Assembly (NCBI RefSeq): GCF_001816165.1
Contig: NZ_MDZC01000049.1
Coordinates: 1 to 61,926, forward strand
Origin: Hymenobacter glacialis
Lineage (GTDB): Bacteria > Bacteroidota > Bacteroidia > Cytophagales > Hymenobacteraceae
Direction of reading: 5' to 3'
DNA: 61,926 nucleotides
Part shown: piece by piece, positions 1-9,745 of the stretch
Numbering within the stretch: the first letter of the stretch is position 1
Layout: every line of letters starts with the position of its first letter
The notes under the pieces: model-generated
The model's input: the letters and a program-made list of their open reading frames with translations, nothing else
Databases searched by the model: none
Told to the model about the DNA's origin: nothing
Translations under genes and position numbers: made by a program

Positions 1-849
1 ATGGGGTGGCTGCTCGGCAGCCGGCCGGCCGCCGGACAGGCTGTGGGCAGCGGCCAGCCCACGGGCAGCCCGGCCGTGGGCGCCGACAGCGTGGCCCGGC
101 ACGGCGGCTTCACGGCGGCGCTCAACTACGGCAGCAACTCCTCGTTCTTCGGGCGCACCCAAACCACCCGCTACCCTTACCTGGCTGGCGAGCTCACCTA
201 CAAAAGCAAGTTTGGCGTGTGGGGATCGGCCGTGAGCTACGACTTGTTCGGCACCAGCAGCTTCGTGGACGAAACGGACCTGTCGGCGGGCTGGGACTTC
301 GACTTGTCGAAGCAAGTAGACGCTTCGGTGAGCTATTCGCGCTTCCTGTTTGCGGCCAATAGCCCGCTGGTGAAGTCCAGCGTCAACAACTCGGTTGATG
401 GCTACCTGGGCTGGGACTGGGGCTACGTATACTCGCGGCTGAACGCGGCCTACCTATTCGGCGACACCAGCGACTTTTTCTTTGTGCTCGACAACTCCCG
501 CAATTTCGAGTTTGAGGAAGTATTTACGCCCAAGGGCTACCTAGCCATCGAGCCGCGCGTGAGCGTGACGGCCGGTACGCAGCGCTTTGCCGAAACCAGC
601 TTGCAGCAGCAAATTGGGCGGGGCAAGGGCAAAGGCCCCGGCCGGGGCAACGGCGGCACCACCACCACTGTAACGACCACCACCCGCCTCCAGGTGCTCA
701 ACTACGAGCTGCGCCTGCCCGTGACCTACTCGCTGGGCGCCGTATCGGTGCAGGTGGCCTGGCGCTACGCCGTGCCCGTAAACCTGCTGCCCGACGACGT
801 GTCGGGGGCGCGCTCCTACTTCACCAGCAGCCTGTCGCTGAACCTATAG
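1..849 (+). CDS. Outer-membrane beta-barrel-like protein, probably 5'-truncated by the window edge
   Basis: The reading frame is open from base 1, so the ATG at base 1 need not be the true start. The first residues (LLGSRPAAGQA) look like the tail of a signal peptide, which suggests the real start lies upstream. The rest alternates short amphipathic strands rich in Tyr, Phe and Ser (for example SVSYSRFLF and LSAGWDFDL) and ends in SSLSLNL. That is the texture of a Bacteroidota outer-membrane barrel. A low-complexity Gly/Thr loop (GKGKGPGRGNGG then a Thr run) sits near residues 207-230. No named family was recognised. It ends 21 bases before the response regulator gene, so the two are probably co-transcribed, and the protein may be a target or partner of that two-component system. 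Confidence 0.7.
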   Translation: MGWLLGSRPAAGQAVGSGQPTGSPAVGADSVARHGGFTAALNYGSNSSFFGRTQTTRYPYLAGELTYKSKFGVWGSAVSYDLFGTSSFVDETDLSAGWDFDLSKQVDASVSYSRFLFAANSPLVKSSVNNSVDGYLGWDWGYVYSRLNAAYLFGDTSDFFFVLDNSRNFEFEEVFTPKGYLAIEPRVSVTAGTQRFAETSLQQQIGRGKGKGPGRGNGGTTTTVTTTTRLQVLNYELRLPVTYSLGAVSVQVAWRYAVPVNLLPDDVSGARSYFTSSLSLNL

Positions 850-870
850 CCTCTTTTTCCGGCACCGCGC

Positions 871-1545
871 ATGACCGTTTTAATCGTTGAGGATGAGCGC
901 ACGCTGGCCCGCGAGCTGGGCATCTTCCTGCACAACCAGAATTTTGCCTGCACCGTGGCCCGCACCGCTGCCGAGGCCCGCTGGCAGCTGGCCGACACGC
1001 CCTTCGATTTCGTGCTGCTGGACCTGGGCCTACCCGACGGCGACGGGCTGGACGTGCTGGCCGAAGCCAAGCAGAACGAGCTGGCGGCGGCCGTCATCAT
1101 CCTCACCGCCCGTTCGGCCGTGGAGGACCGCATCGGCGGGCTGGAGCTGGGGGCCGATGACTACCTGGCCAAGCCCTTTTCGCTGCCCGAGCTGCTGGCC
1201 CGCATGCACGCCATCACGCGCCGCCGCTTTGGGCTGCACAAGCCCACGGTGCCGGTGGGCGCGTTTTCCCTCGACCTGCAAAACCGCCGGCTACTGCATG
1301 CGGGCCAGGAGGTGGGCCTTTCGGTGAAGGAATACGACGTGCTGAGCTACCTGGTGCTCAATAAAAACCGAGTGCTGACGCGCCTGCAGCTCACCGAGCA
1401 CATCTGGGGCAATCTCTCCGAAGCGGGCTTTGATTCCAACTATATTGACGCCCACATCAAAAACCTGCGCAAAAAGCTGGGCCAGCACGCCGATACCGAC
1501 TGGCTCGAAACCGTGCGCGGCCTCGGCTACCGCGTGCGGGTGTGA
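871..1545 (+). CDS. OmpR/PhoB-family response regulator
   Basis: This is a 224-residue cytoplasmic transcription regulator. The N-terminal receiver domain (residues 1 to about 115) has the acidic pocket EDE near residue 7, the phospho-acceptor Asp51 in LLDLGLPDGDG, and the conserved Lys in LAKPFSLPEL. The C-terminal winged helix (about 125-224) carries the Trans_reg_C signature, from LSVKEYDVLSYL through YIDAHIKNLRKKLG to VRGLGYRVRV at the very end. Length and domain order are normal for the family. The histidine kinase that follows on the same strand is its presumed partner. The signal is unknown. The proximity to a metal-resistance region is suggestive only, because 8 kb and a restriction gene intervene. 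Confidence 0.95.
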   Translation: MTVLIVEDERTLARELGIFLHNQNFACTVARTAAEARWQLADTPFDFVLLDLGLPDGDGLDVLAEAKQNELAAAVIILTARSAVEDRIGGLELGADDYLAKPFSLPELLARMHAITRRRFGLHKPTVPVGAFSLDLQNRRLLHAGQEVGLSVKEYDVLSYLVLNKNRVLTRLQLTEHIWGNLSEAGFDSNYIDAHIKNLRKKLGQHADTDWLETVRGLGYRVRV

Positions 1546-1567
1546 GGCGGGGATGAATACACAAATT

Positions 1568-1607
1568 AAGAACGTCATGTCTCGGCTGCGCTCGACATGA
1601 CGTTCTT
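1568..1607. repeat. Short palindrome of the GTCATG repeat family between regulator and kinase genes
   Basis: Two 14-base perfectly complementary arms (1568-1581 and 1594-1607, AAGAACGTCATGTC and its complement) flank a 12-base loop. The arm end AACGTCATG matches the outer end of the larger palindromes at 57631-57726 and 35105-35142, so this looks like a short member of the same dispersed family. It fills most of the 82-base gap between the two-component genes. In RNA it would fold into a stable stem-loop ending about 20 bases before the kinase start. Confidence 0.7.
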
Positions 1608-1627
1608 CCTTATTTCAACTCATTTTC

Positions 1628-2962
1628 TTGAAGCTCAGCACCAAATTCTCCCTCTTCAACGCCGGTTCCCGCGTGGCCATTCTGCTGCTGCTGGTGCTGG
1701 GCCTGCCGCCGGTGATGAGCCGGCTGGCCCTGCTGAGCACCGACCAGCGGCTGGGCCAGAAAAAAGAGAAAGTGCTGAAGCTGATTCGCCGCAACGGCAT
1801 CTCGGCTTTTATCGATGGCGAGCAGTCGTCCTACGGCAGCTACAACCTGCTCAAGGAGGAATTTATCTCCATTGAAGCCATTGTGCCGGGGCCAAAGATT
1901 GACGTCATCGAGGACTCGAAGCGGGCCGTGGAGGACGAAATTGTCGAATACCGGGTGCTGAGCTACTCGTTTGCTGAGGGCCGGCAAAACTACCTGCTCG
2001 AAATCGGGCGCAGCACGGGCAGCATCGGCGAAACGGAGCGCAACTTCCGCCGCTACGCCCTGTACATGCTGCTGGTGGCCGTGGCCCTCACCACGCTCGC
2101 CGACCTGGCCTTTTTTCGCTACCTGCTGGCCCCATTTTACACCATCATCCAGAAGCGGCTCAAAAACAGCCACTACCCGCCGGCCTTCGTCTTCGACCCC
2201 ATCGAAACCAGCACCGATGATTTCCGCTACCTCGACGAGAGCCTGCGCGAGATGATGAGCACCATTCAGGCCTCCTTCACCAAGGAGCGGAAGTTTATTG
2301 CCGACGCCTCGCACGAGCTGCTCACACCGCTGGCCGCCCTGCAGTACCGCTTCGACAACATGCTGGCCGACGAAGGCCTGTCGGACGAGAACCTGATGCG
2401 GGTCGTGGAGTCGCAGCGCACCGTGTACCGGCTGCGCACCATCATTAAGTCCTTGCTGATGATATCCAAAATTGAGAACGACCAGTTTGTGCGCACCGAC
2501 ACCGTGTCGCTGGCCGGGCTGGTGACTGAGGTGTGCGAGGAAGTGCAGGACCGGCTGGAAGTGCTGCACCTCACGCTTACGCACGCCGTGGAACCCGATT
2601 TCACGGTGCGTAACTGCAACCGCGGGCTGCTGTTCACGCTCGTATTCAACCTGGTGAGCAACGCCATCAAGTACAACCGCGAGGGTGGGCTCATCTACGT
2701 GTTGGGCCGGCCCGCGCCGGCCGGGGCGGGCTACGTGCTGGAGGTGCGCGACACGGGCCACGGCATTGCCAAGGCGCAACTGCCGCACTTGTTTCACCGC
2801 TTCGACAAGGGTGCGACCACCGACCCGGACAGCTACGGGCTCGGGCTGAGCATTGCCCGCACCATTGCCGACCTGCACGGCGTGGAAATTGACGTGAACT
2901 CCATCGAAGGGCTGGGTACCTCGTTTCTGCTTACTTTTCCGGCTGCTTTGCCTAGCAGGTAG
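1628..2962 (+). CDS. Sensor histidine kinase
   Basis: This is a 444-residue inner-membrane kinase that should phosphorylate the upstream regulator. It starts at TTG (1628). No ATG in frame precedes it, and the N-terminus (MKLSTKFSLFN then a hydrophobic run to about residue 35) is typical of small sensor kinases. A second membrane segment lies near residues 138-165 (YALYMLLVAVALTTLADL), leaving about 100 residues outside. The dimerisation box has the phospho-acceptor His229 in DASHELLTPLAAL. The ATPase domain shows the N box (LVSNAIKYN), G1 (VRDTGHGIA) and G2 (YGLGLSIAR). The architecture resembles QseC/CusS-type kinases. The TTG start and the hairpin just upstream suggest modest translation. 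Confidence 0.93.
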   Translation: MKLSTKFSLFNAGSRVAILLLLVLGLPPVMSRLALLSTDQRLGQKKEKVLKLIRRNGISAFIDGEQSSYGSYNLLKEEFISIEAIVPGPKIDVIEDSKRAVEDEIVEYRVLSYSFAEGRQNYLLEIGRSTGSIGETERNFRRYALYMLLVAVALTTLADLAFFRYLLAPFYTIIQKRLKNSHYPPAFVFDPIETSTDDFRYLDESLREMMSTIQASFTKERKFIADASHELLTPLAALQYRFDNMLADEGLSDENLMRVVESQRTVYRLRTIIKSLLMISKIENDQFVRTDTVSLAGLVTEVCEEVQDRLEVLHLTLTHAVEPDFTVRNCNRGLLFTLVFNLVSNAIKYNREGGLIYVLGRPAPAGAGYVLEVRDTGHGIAKAQLPHLFHRFDKGATTDPDSYGLGLSIARTIADLHGVEIDVNSIEGLGTSFLLTFPAALPSR

Positions 2963-3165
2963 CCGCGCGGTGGCGGGTTATCATGTTCGCATCATGTTGG
3001 GCCGCTAGCCTTGTGCACTGGCTTGGGCTAGGGAGTGCTAATAACTGCTTCTTATCGACTAGTTTAGCGCATTCGGGCAGGCCCGAATTAAACTCTACGG
3101 TTCAGGGCATGTCTACGGTCTCACCGCTTTCATCCAATCCCAATTTCTCACACTTTTTTTCTTTT

Positions 3166-5754
3166 ATGACGACACCCCTACGCTCAAACCGCTCGCTGAA
3201 AGAGTGGTATCGCCCAATGGCATGGCTCTGGCTGCTGGCCGCTTGCTGGTTGCCCAGCCAAGTCCTGGCGCAGTCGCCGGGTCCCGATGGCGGCACGCTG
3301 AGCCCGGCCACCAGCACGGTGTGCTCCGGCTTCAACTCCGGCACCCTCACGCTCACGGGCTTCACGGGCTCCATTCTGAAGTACCAGGCGGACAATGGCA
3401 GCGGCTACGTCGACATCGCCAATACCGCCCCGACCTACACGTTTTCCAACCTGCAAACCACCACCAGCTTTCGGGCCGTGGTGCAGAACGGCGCCAACCC
3501 CGCAGTGACTTCCACGGTAGCCACCGTGACGGTGAACCAGCCGCCCACGGCCACCATCAACTCGCAGGGGCCGACGCGGTTTTGCCAGCAGGGCACCATT
3601 TACCTGGTGGCGGGGCCGAGCGGCAACTTCACCTACCAGTTTCTGCGCAACGGCATCAACATTGCCGGAGCCACGAGCCAGGTGTATTCGTCTCTCGTCA
3701 CGACCAGCGGCAGCTACTCCGTGCGGGTGACCGACGCGGCCGGGTGCTCTGCGATTTCCTCTTCTATTCAAATTCAGGTGCAGCCGCAGAACGTGGTGAA
3801 CCTGAGCACGAACACGCCCACCACCTTTTGCCAGGGCGGCTCGGTGCTGCTCTCGGCCAACGTGAGCGGCACAGGAGCCAGCGGCTACACCTACCAGTTT
3901 TTGAAGGACGGCAACCAGATTCCCGGCGCCACTAACGCCACCTACTCGGCCACGACCAGCGGCAGCTACACCGTGGTGGTTGATAACCCGGCCACGTGCT
4001 CGTCCACGTCCAACGCCGTGACGGTGACCGTGACGCAGCCCACCGTGGCCACCATTAACTACCCGGCTGCCAGCTACTGCCAGAGCGGCGCAACCAACCC
4101 CACGGCTACGGTTACGCCCACGGGCGGCACGTTCTCCTCCACCGCGGGCCTGAGTCTGAACACCACCACGGGCACTATTGCCCTGGCGCAGAGCCAGCCC
4201 GGCACCTATAGCGTGGCCTATACCAGCGGCGGCAGCTGCCCCGGCACTGCCTCGGCCAACATTACCATTACGGCCGCCCCGACGGCGGGCTTCAGCTACG
4301 CGGGCGGCAGCCGCTGCGCCGGTACCACCGGCACGCTCACGCCAACTGCGGCCACTGGCGCCACGGCCGGCACCTATTCGGCTAGCCCGGCGGGCCTGAG
4401 CTTGAACGCCGGCACCGGGGCCATTGATTTGAGCCAAAGCCAGCCCGGCTCCTACACCGTGACCAACACGGTGGCCGCTGCCAATGGCTGCGCGGCTGTG
4501 TCGGCCACCACTTCGGTGGTGCTCACGGCCCAGCCCGTGGCCACGCTGGTGGCCGGCGGGGCCACCACCTTCTGCCAGGGCGGCAGCGTGGTGCTTACCG
4601 CCAGCGGCGGGGCCGCCGGCGCTACCTACCAGTTTCTGAACAACGGCCAGCCCGTGGCCGGCGCTACGAATGCGACGTTCACGGCCTCGGCGGGGGGCAG
4701 CTACAGCGTGGTCATCACCAATCCGGGGGGCTGTGCCAGCACCTCGGCCCCTACCACCGTAACGGTGAACCCGCAAACCACGGCTACCTTCTCCTACAGC
4801 GCGGGGGCGTATTGCCAGAACAGCGGCACCACGCCCACGCCCACCATCACGGGCACAGGGGGCGGCGCCTTCACGTCGGCTCCCGCGGGCCTGAGCAGCA
4901 ACGCCAGCACCGGTGCCATCAACCTGGCGGCCAGCACGTCGGGTACCTACACGGTGACCTACAGCGTGGGCGGGCCGTGCCCAAGCACAAGCACGGCCAG
5001 CGTGACCATCACGGCTCCGGCCGTGGCCACGTTTAGCTACGCCAGCAGCAGCTACTGCGCCACCGGAACAACTGCCGCTACGTTGGCCACGGGTGGCGCC
5101 GCGGGCACGTTCACGTCCACCACCGGGCTGAGCCTGAACGCAACCACGGGCACCATCGATTTGAGCCAAAGCCAGCCCGGTACTTACGCCGTGACCAATA
5201 CGGTAGCAGGTGGCGGAGGCTGCGCGGCAGCTTCGGCCACGGCCACGGCCACGCTCACCATCAACGCACTGCCGGCACAGCCCACGCTCACAAGCAGCGG
5301 AACGCTGCTCACGGCCTCGGCCGCGCCGGGCGCCACGTACCAGTTCTACCTGAACGGGGTGGCAGTAGCCGGCGCCACAAACGCAACCTACACCGCCACT
5401 CAGAGCGGCAGCTACACCGTGGTGGTGACCAACGCCACGGGCTGCGCTTCGCTGCCTTCGGCCCCGGTGGCAGTGGTGGTGGTGGTGACGGCGGCCCGCA
5501 CCGGCTTGGCCGCTGCCAATCTCACGGTATTCCCCAACCCCACCACGGGGCGCCTGACGGTGACGCTGAGCGGCCGCCACTCGCGGGCCCAACTGGCGGT
5601 GTATAACGCCCTGGGCCAGGTAGTGCTGACCGGCACGCTGACCGCCAGCGCGGCCACGGGCGAGCTGGATTTGACCACGCTTGCCACCGGTGTGTACGTG
5701 CTGAAAGTGACCAGCACCGAGGGTAGCGTGACGCGCCGCCTGATGCGGCAGTAA
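3166..5754 (+). CDS. Secreted repeat protein with C-terminal T9SS sorting domain
   Basis: This is an 862-residue extracellular protein. The start at 3166 is chosen because a signal peptide follows closely (MAWLWLLAACWLPSQVLAQ); the frame stays open upstream to 2983 but that stretch looks non-coding. The body is Thr/Ser/Gly-rich and built from two alternating modules. One contains FCQGG then YQFL, GATNATY and SGSYTVVV. The other contains YCQSG then GTFSS, GLSLN and SQPGTY. Both resemble Ig-like or gliding-motility-type surface modules. The last 80 residues form a type A sorting domain (VFPNPTTGRLTV, YNALGQVV, GVYVLKV, ending RRLMRQ), which directs export by the type IX system and cell-surface attachment. 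The ligand is unknown; adhesion is an inference. It is followed by a hairpin that could terminate transcription. Confidence 0.88.
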   Translation: MTTPLRSNRSLKEWYRPMAWLWLLAACWLPSQVLAQSPGPDGGTLSPATSTVCSGFNSGTLTLTGFTGSILKYQADNGSGYVDIANTAPTYTFSNLQTTTSFRAVVQNGANPAVTSTVATVTVNQPPTATINSQGPTRFCQQGTIYLVAGPSGNFTYQFLRNGINIAGATSQVYSSLVTTSGSYSVRVTDAAGCSAISSSIQIQVQPQNVVNLSTNTPTTFCQGGSVLLSANVSGTGASGYTYQFLKDGNQIPGATNATYSATTSGSYTVVVDNPATCSSTSNAVTVTVTQPTVATINYPAASYCQSGATNPTATVTPTGGTFSSTAGLSLNTTTGTIALAQSQPGTYSVAYTSGGSCPGTASANITITAAPTAGFSYAGGSRCAGTTGTLTPTAATGATAGTYSASPAGLSLNAGTGAIDLSQSQPGSYTVTNTVAAANGCAAVSATTSVVLTAQPVATLVAGGATTFCQGGSVVLTASGGAAGATYQFLNNGQPVAGATNATFTASAGGSYSVVITNPGGCASTSAPTTVTVNPQTTATFSYSAGAYCQNSGTTPTPTITGTGGGAFTSAPAGLSSNASTGAINLAASTSGTYTVTYSVGGPCPSTSTASVTITAPAVATFSYASSSYCATGTTAATLATGGAAGTFTSTTGLSLNATTGTIDLSQSQPGTYAVTNTVAGGGGCAAASATATATLTINALPAQPTLTSSGTLLTASAAPGATYQFYLNGVAVAGATNATYTATQSGSYTVVVTNATGCASLPSAPVAVVVVVTAARTGLAAANLTVFPNPTTGRLTVTLSGRHSRAQLAVYNALGQVVLTGTLTASAATGELDLTTLATGVYVLKVTSTEGSVTRRLMRQ

Positions 5755-5789
5755 GCAGATTAAACCCGTTTGCGATACGCCATTCCACA

Positions 5790-5829
5790 CAACAGCGCCG
5801 TTTCGACAACTGTCGGAGCGGCGCTGTTG
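5790..5829 (+). terminator. Stem-loop after the T9SS repeat-protein gene
   Basis: An 11-base perfect stem (CAACAGCGCCG, 5790-5800, and its complement, 5819-5829) with an 18-base loop lies 36 bases after the stop codon. The following bases contain only a short T run (GTTTGGG), so Rho-independent activity is plausible but not strong. Confidence 0.5.
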
Positions 5830-5895
5830 CGTTTGGGTGACCAGGTAGTGATGCGAAAAGCTATGGCTTTTGGAGGACGGTTCGACTTCGCTTAA

Positions 5896-6055
5896 GTACT
5901 CGTGCAGAAGTAAGCGTATGCTCTGGTCTGACCGCCCTAGGCGGTCTGACCGGTTGTCGTCGGACCGAAATTGCTGGTGCTTCAACCGGTCAGACCGCTT
6001 AGGGCGGTCAGACCAGTAGGTCCGAATCGAGTATGGCTACTTCTGTGCCAATACT
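5896..6055. mobile_element. MITE-like inverted-repeat element, about 160 bases, no coding capacity
   Basis: The core arms (5923-5956 and 5983-6016) are 34 bases long with a single mismatch. Each arm contains its own smaller palindrome (GACCGCCCTAGGCGGTC on the left). The similarity continues outward in degenerate form: left AGTACTCGTGCAGAAGTA corresponds to the complement of right TACTTCTGTGCCAATACT, so the whole block of about 70 bases per side is an imperfect inverted repeat around a 26-base centre. There is no open frame inside. This is the architecture of a non-autonomous transposable element or a decayed IS end-pair. No clear target-site duplication was found by eye. It lies just upstream of the restriction-modification gene. 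Confidence 0.55.
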
Positions 6056-6255
6056 CAGCATGACCGCCAACTGGGCACTTTTCAGTATTTAGGAACAAGT
6101 CTTCTGAGTAAAACCAGTCGGCAGGAAGACAGATTTCCGGCAAATGATGCCACTTGTTTGCCAACCGTTGGCAACTAACGCTACCTTAGCCGCTCTACCC
6201 ACCCGCCGGCCTTTTCCGGAAAGCCGCGCTACTCCACCAGGAATCCTTCCCCCAC

Positions 6256-9200
6256 GTGCACTACACCGACTTTGAAACCCGCTGGCTGAAATCCGGCGGC
6301 GCGGAGCGGGCCAACTACGGCCTGTTTCTCACCGACCTCTGCGACCTGCTGGGCGTGGCCCGGCCCGATGCCACCACCGACGACCCCGCCCAGGATGCCT
6401 ACGTGCTGGAACGGGCCGTGACCTTTGGCAACAGCGGCGGCAAGGGCAGCACCGGCCGCATCGACCTCTACAAGCGCGGCTGCTTCGTGCTCGAAACCAA
6501 GCAGGGCACCGACACCCCCGACCAGCAGGCCCGCGCCGCCAAGGCCGAGCTGGGCCTGCCCGCCGACAAGCGCCGCAAGGGCCACGCCGTGCGCGGCACC
6601 GCCAAGTGGGGCCAGATGATGGAAGCCGCCCGCCAGCAGGCGCTGGGCTACGTGCGCGCCCTGCCCGGCTCCGAGCCGCGGCCGCCGTTTGTGGTGGTGG
6701 TAGACGTGGGCTACTGCATCGACCTGTACAGCAACTTCGCCGGGGTGGGCGACAACTACGTGCCCTTCCCCGACTCGCAAACCTACCGGCTGCGCACGGC
6801 CGACCTGGCCGACGAGCGGGTGCGCGCCCGCCTCACGCAGGTGTTTGCCGACCCGCAGGCGCTGGACCCCAGCCGGCGGGCGGCACAGGTGACGCGGCAG
6901 CTGGCCGGGCAGCTGGCGGCGCTGTCGGCGCAGCTGGAGCGGGCGGGCCACGCCTCCGACGCGGTGGCGCAGTTTCTGATGCGCTGCCTGTTCACGATGT
7001 TTGCCGAGGACGTGGCCCTGATTCCGAAAGACTCGTTTTCGGGGCTGCTGGCGGCGTATTCGGCTACCGAGGAGCTGCGGGGCCTGCTGCCCGACGCGCT
7101 GCAAAGCCTGTGGCACACCATGGACAAGGGCGGCTTTGCGCCGGACCTGCGGGCCAAGCTGCGGCGCTTCAACGGGCAGCTGTTTCACGAGGCCTCTGCC
7201 CTACCCCTCAACGCCGACCAGCTGACCTTGCTGCGCGAGGCGGCCAAGGCCGACTGGGCCGAAGTGGAGCCGGCCATCTTCGGGACGCTGCTGGAACGGG
7301 CGCTGGACCCGAAGGAGCGGCACAGCCTGGGCGCCCACTACACCCCGCGCCGCTACGTGGAGCGGCTGGTGGTGCCGGCCGTGGTGGCGCCGCTGCGCCG
7401 GGAATGGGCGGCGGCGCAGGCGGCCAGCGCCCGGCGCCTGGAGGAGAACAAGCCCAAAGAAGCCCGCGAGGAGCTGGTGACGTTTCTGCGGCGGCTGACG
7501 TCGGTGCGGGTGCTGGACCCGGCCTGCGGCTCGGGCAACTTCCTGTACGTGACGCTGGAGCACCTCAAGCGGCTGGAAGGCGAAGTGCTGACCGCCATCA
7601 ACAGCTACGGGCAGACGGGCCTGCTCGACCTGGGCGGCGGCACCACCGTGAGCCCGCGCCAGCTACTGGGCCTGGAGCTGAACCCGCGGGCGGCGGCCAT
7701 TGCCGACGTGGTGCTGAAAATCGGCTACCTGCAGTGGCACCTGCGCACCAACGGCATCACGCAGCTGGCCGAGCCGCTGCTCGATGAGTACCGCAACATC
7801 CGCCAGCAGGACGCCGCCCTGCGCCACGACGCGCCCACGCCCCGCCTCGACGCCCACGGCCAGCCCGTGACCCGCTGGGACGGCACCACTCGCCCGCACC
7901 CCACCACCGGCCAGCCCGTGCCCGACGAAACCGCCCGCACGCCCGTGCTCGACTACCCCAACCCCCGGCCCGCCGAGTGGCCCGAAGCCGATTTTATCGT
8001 GGGCAACCCGCCGTTTGTGGGGCCGGCCCGCATGCGCGACGCCCTCGGGGATGGCTACACCGAGGCCCTGCGAATAGCCTACAAAGGCAAGGTGCCCGAC
8101 TCGGCCGATTTGGTGATGTACTGGTGGTACAATGCCGCCGCCGCCGTACTGCGCGGCCCCGCCGAGCGGTTCGGCTTCATCACCACCAACAGCCTCAAGC
8201 AAACCTTCAACCGCCGCGTGATGCAGCCCTTCCTGGAAGGCGACCCGGCCCCGCTCACCCTCACCTTCGCCATTCCCGACCACCCCTGGGTGGATGCCGC
8301 CCAAGGCGCCGCCGTGCGCATCGCCATGACGGTGGCCGAACGCACCACCGCCGCGTCCGCGGGCCAGCTGCTGGTGCTGAAAACGGAAGCCGTAGCCGAA
8401 GGAGAAGAAGCCGCTGAAGTGACTTTTGAGGAACAGCAGGGCCAGATTCTTTCGGACTTGTCAATTGGCGCTGCTTTGGATAGCGCCAAGTCTTTGAAAG
8501 CTAATTCGGCATTAACAAACAGAGGTTTTGAACTTGGCGGAGCTGGCTTTATTATTACCCAAGATGAAGCCCGCCAACTAGGCCTTGGTGAAATAGCTGG
8601 CTTGGATAAGTATATCCGACCTTATCGAAACGGACGCGACTTGGCAGACAAACCACGCGGCGTTATGGTCATTGATATGTTTGGACTTACTGAGGCTGAG
8701 GTTTTAACTAATTACCCGCTTGTTTATCAGCGTTTGGTTGAAAGAGTTAAGCCTGAGCGTGACCAAAACCGCGACGCAATACTCAGAAATAACTGGTGGC
8801 TTCATCGGCGTGCAAGAACAGACTTGCGCGATGCTCTGCGCGGCACTCAGCGCTATATAGCAACTGTAGAAACCTCTAAGCACCGTGTCTTTCAGCTTTT
8901 AGCTACTGACATTTTACCCGACAATAAACTGATAGTCTTCGCGCTAGATGATGCCTATTGTTTAGGTGTTTTGTCAAGTCGGATTCATACCACTTGGGCT
9001 CTTGCGACTGGCAGTTTCTTAGGTGTCGGTAATGACTCAGTGTACGCAAAGACGCGCACATTCGACCCCTTCCCCTTCCCTGCGGCCACCGAAGCCCAAC
9101 AGGCGGAAATCCGCAAGCTGGCCGAACAGCTCGACGCCCACCGCAAGCGCCAGCAGGCGCAACACCCCACGCTCACCCTCACCGACCTCTACAACGTGGT

Positions 9201-9735
9201 GGAGAAGTTGCGCGCCGGGCTGCCCCTCACGCCCAAGGAGCAAGCCACCCACGAAAATGGCCTCGCCGCCGTGGTACTGGAGCTGCACCGGCAACTCGAC
9301 GCGGCCGTAGCCGCCGCCTACGGCTGGCCCCCCACCCTCCCCGAGCCGGAGCTGCTCACGCGGCTGGTGCAGCTCAACCAGCAGCGCGCGGCCGAAGAAG
9401 CCGCCGGCACCGTGCGCTACCTGCGCCCCGCCTACCAGGCCCCGGCGGGCACGGCCCCCGAGCAGCTTTCCATGCGCCAGGGGCTGGCCCCCGACGCAGG
9501 GGGCAGCGCGGCCACGGCCACCGTGCGGCGCGAGTGGCCCACCGGCCTGGCCCAGCAGATGCGGGCCGTGCGCGAGGTAGTGGAAGGCAGCACGGGCGGG
9601 GCACTCACGGCGGCGGGCGTGGCCGGCAGCTTCGCGGGCAAGGTGCGCGCCGCGCAGGTGCAGCCGCTGCTGGAGTCGCTGGCCGAGCTGGCGCTACTGC
9701 GCCACGTACCGGAACAGGAGGCGTATGCGCTGTAA
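6256..9735 (+). CDS. MmeI-type (Type IIL/IIG) restriction-modification enzyme, single polypeptide
   Basis: This 1159-residue protein should both cut DNA and methylate adenine at its site. The start is GTG 6256, in frame with [10 protein letters not shown]. The N-terminal nuclease has a PD-(D/E)xK arrangement: Asp70, then Glu80 and Lys82 in FVLETKQG. A helical spacer follows. The methyltransferase has motif [11 protein letters not shown] near residue 420 and motif IV NPPF near 583. The recognition domain (about 730-940) has the MmeI-family signatures [27 protein letters not shown] and LGVLSSRIH, ending in FDPFPFP. The length fits the family, which needs no separate specificity subunit. Codons for about 730-935 (8440-9060) are clearly more AT-rich than the flanks, which suggests a swapped recognition domain. 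It stands alone, with a MITE-like element upstream. Confidence 0.9.
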   Translation: MHYTDFETRWLKSGGAERANYGLFLTDLCDLLGVARPDATTDDPAQDAYVLERAVTFGNSGGKGSTGRIDLYKRGCFVLETKQGTDTPDQQARAAKAELGLPADKRRKGHAVRGTAKWGQMMEAARQQALGYVRALPGSEPRPPFVVVVDVGYCIDLYSNFAGVGDNYVPFPDSQTYRLRTADLADERVRARLTQVFADPQALDPSRRAAQVTRQLAGQLAALSAQLERAGHASDAVAQFLMRCLFTMFAEDVALIPKDSFSGLLAAYSATEELRGLLPDALQSLWHTMDKGGFAPDLRAKLRRFNGQLFHEASALPLNADQLTLLREAAKADWAEVEPAIFGTLLERALDPKERHSLGAHYTPRRYVERLVVPAVVAPLRREWAAAQAASARRLEENKPKEAREELVTFLRRLTSVRVLDPACGSGNFLYVTLEHLKRLEGEVLTAINSYGQTGLLDLGGGTTVSPRQLLGLELNPRAAAIADVVLKIGYLQWHLRTNGITQLAEPLLDEYRNIRQQDAALRHDAPTPRLDAHGQPVTRWDGTTRPHPTTGQPVPDETARTPVLDYPNPRPAEWPEADFIVGNPPFVGPARMRDALGDGYTEALRIAYKGKVPDSADLVMYWWYNAAAAVLRGPAERFGFITTNSLKQTFNRRVMQPFLEGDPAPLTLTFAIPDHPWVDAAQGAAVRIAMTVAERTTAASAGQLLVLKTEAVAEGEEAAEVTFEEQQGQILSDLSIGAALDSAKSLKANSALTNRGFELGGAGFIITQDEARQLGLGEIAGLDKYIRPYRNGRDLADKPRGVMVIDMFGLTEAEVLTNYPLVYQRLVERVKPERDQNRDAILRNNWWLHRRARTDLRDALRGTQRYIATVETSKHRVFQLLATDILPDNKLIVFALDDAYCLGVLSSRIHTTWALATGSFLGVGNDSVYAKTRTFDPFPFPAATEAQQAEIRKLAEQLDAHRKRQQAQHPTLTLTDLYNVVEKLRAGLPLTPKEQATHENGLAAVVLELHRQLDAAVAAAYGWPPTLPEPELLTRLVQLNQQRAAEEAAGTVRYLRPAYQAPAGTAPEQLSMRQGLAPDAGGSAATATVRREWPTGLAQQMRAVREVVEGSTGGALTAAGVAGSFAGKVRAAQVQPLLESLAELALLRHVPEQEAYAL

Positions 9736-9745
9736 GGCAACGGGG

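Noticed and set aside
2963..3165. Extended N-terminus of the T9SS repeat protein from 2983
   Set aside because: The extra 61 residues precede the signal peptide and have no coding character, and ATG 3166 gives a normal export signal.
3184..5985. A 933-codon open frame on the minus strand opposite the T9SS repeat protein
   Set aside because: It mirrors the GC-rich repetitive plus-strand gene, is Arg/His/Gly-rich without domains, and the plus-strand frame has a signal peptide and sorting domain.
5896..6055. Riboswitch or structured leader of the restriction-modification gene
   Set aside because: The fold is a simple extended inverted repeat about 200 bases from the start codon, with no recognisable riboswitch core.
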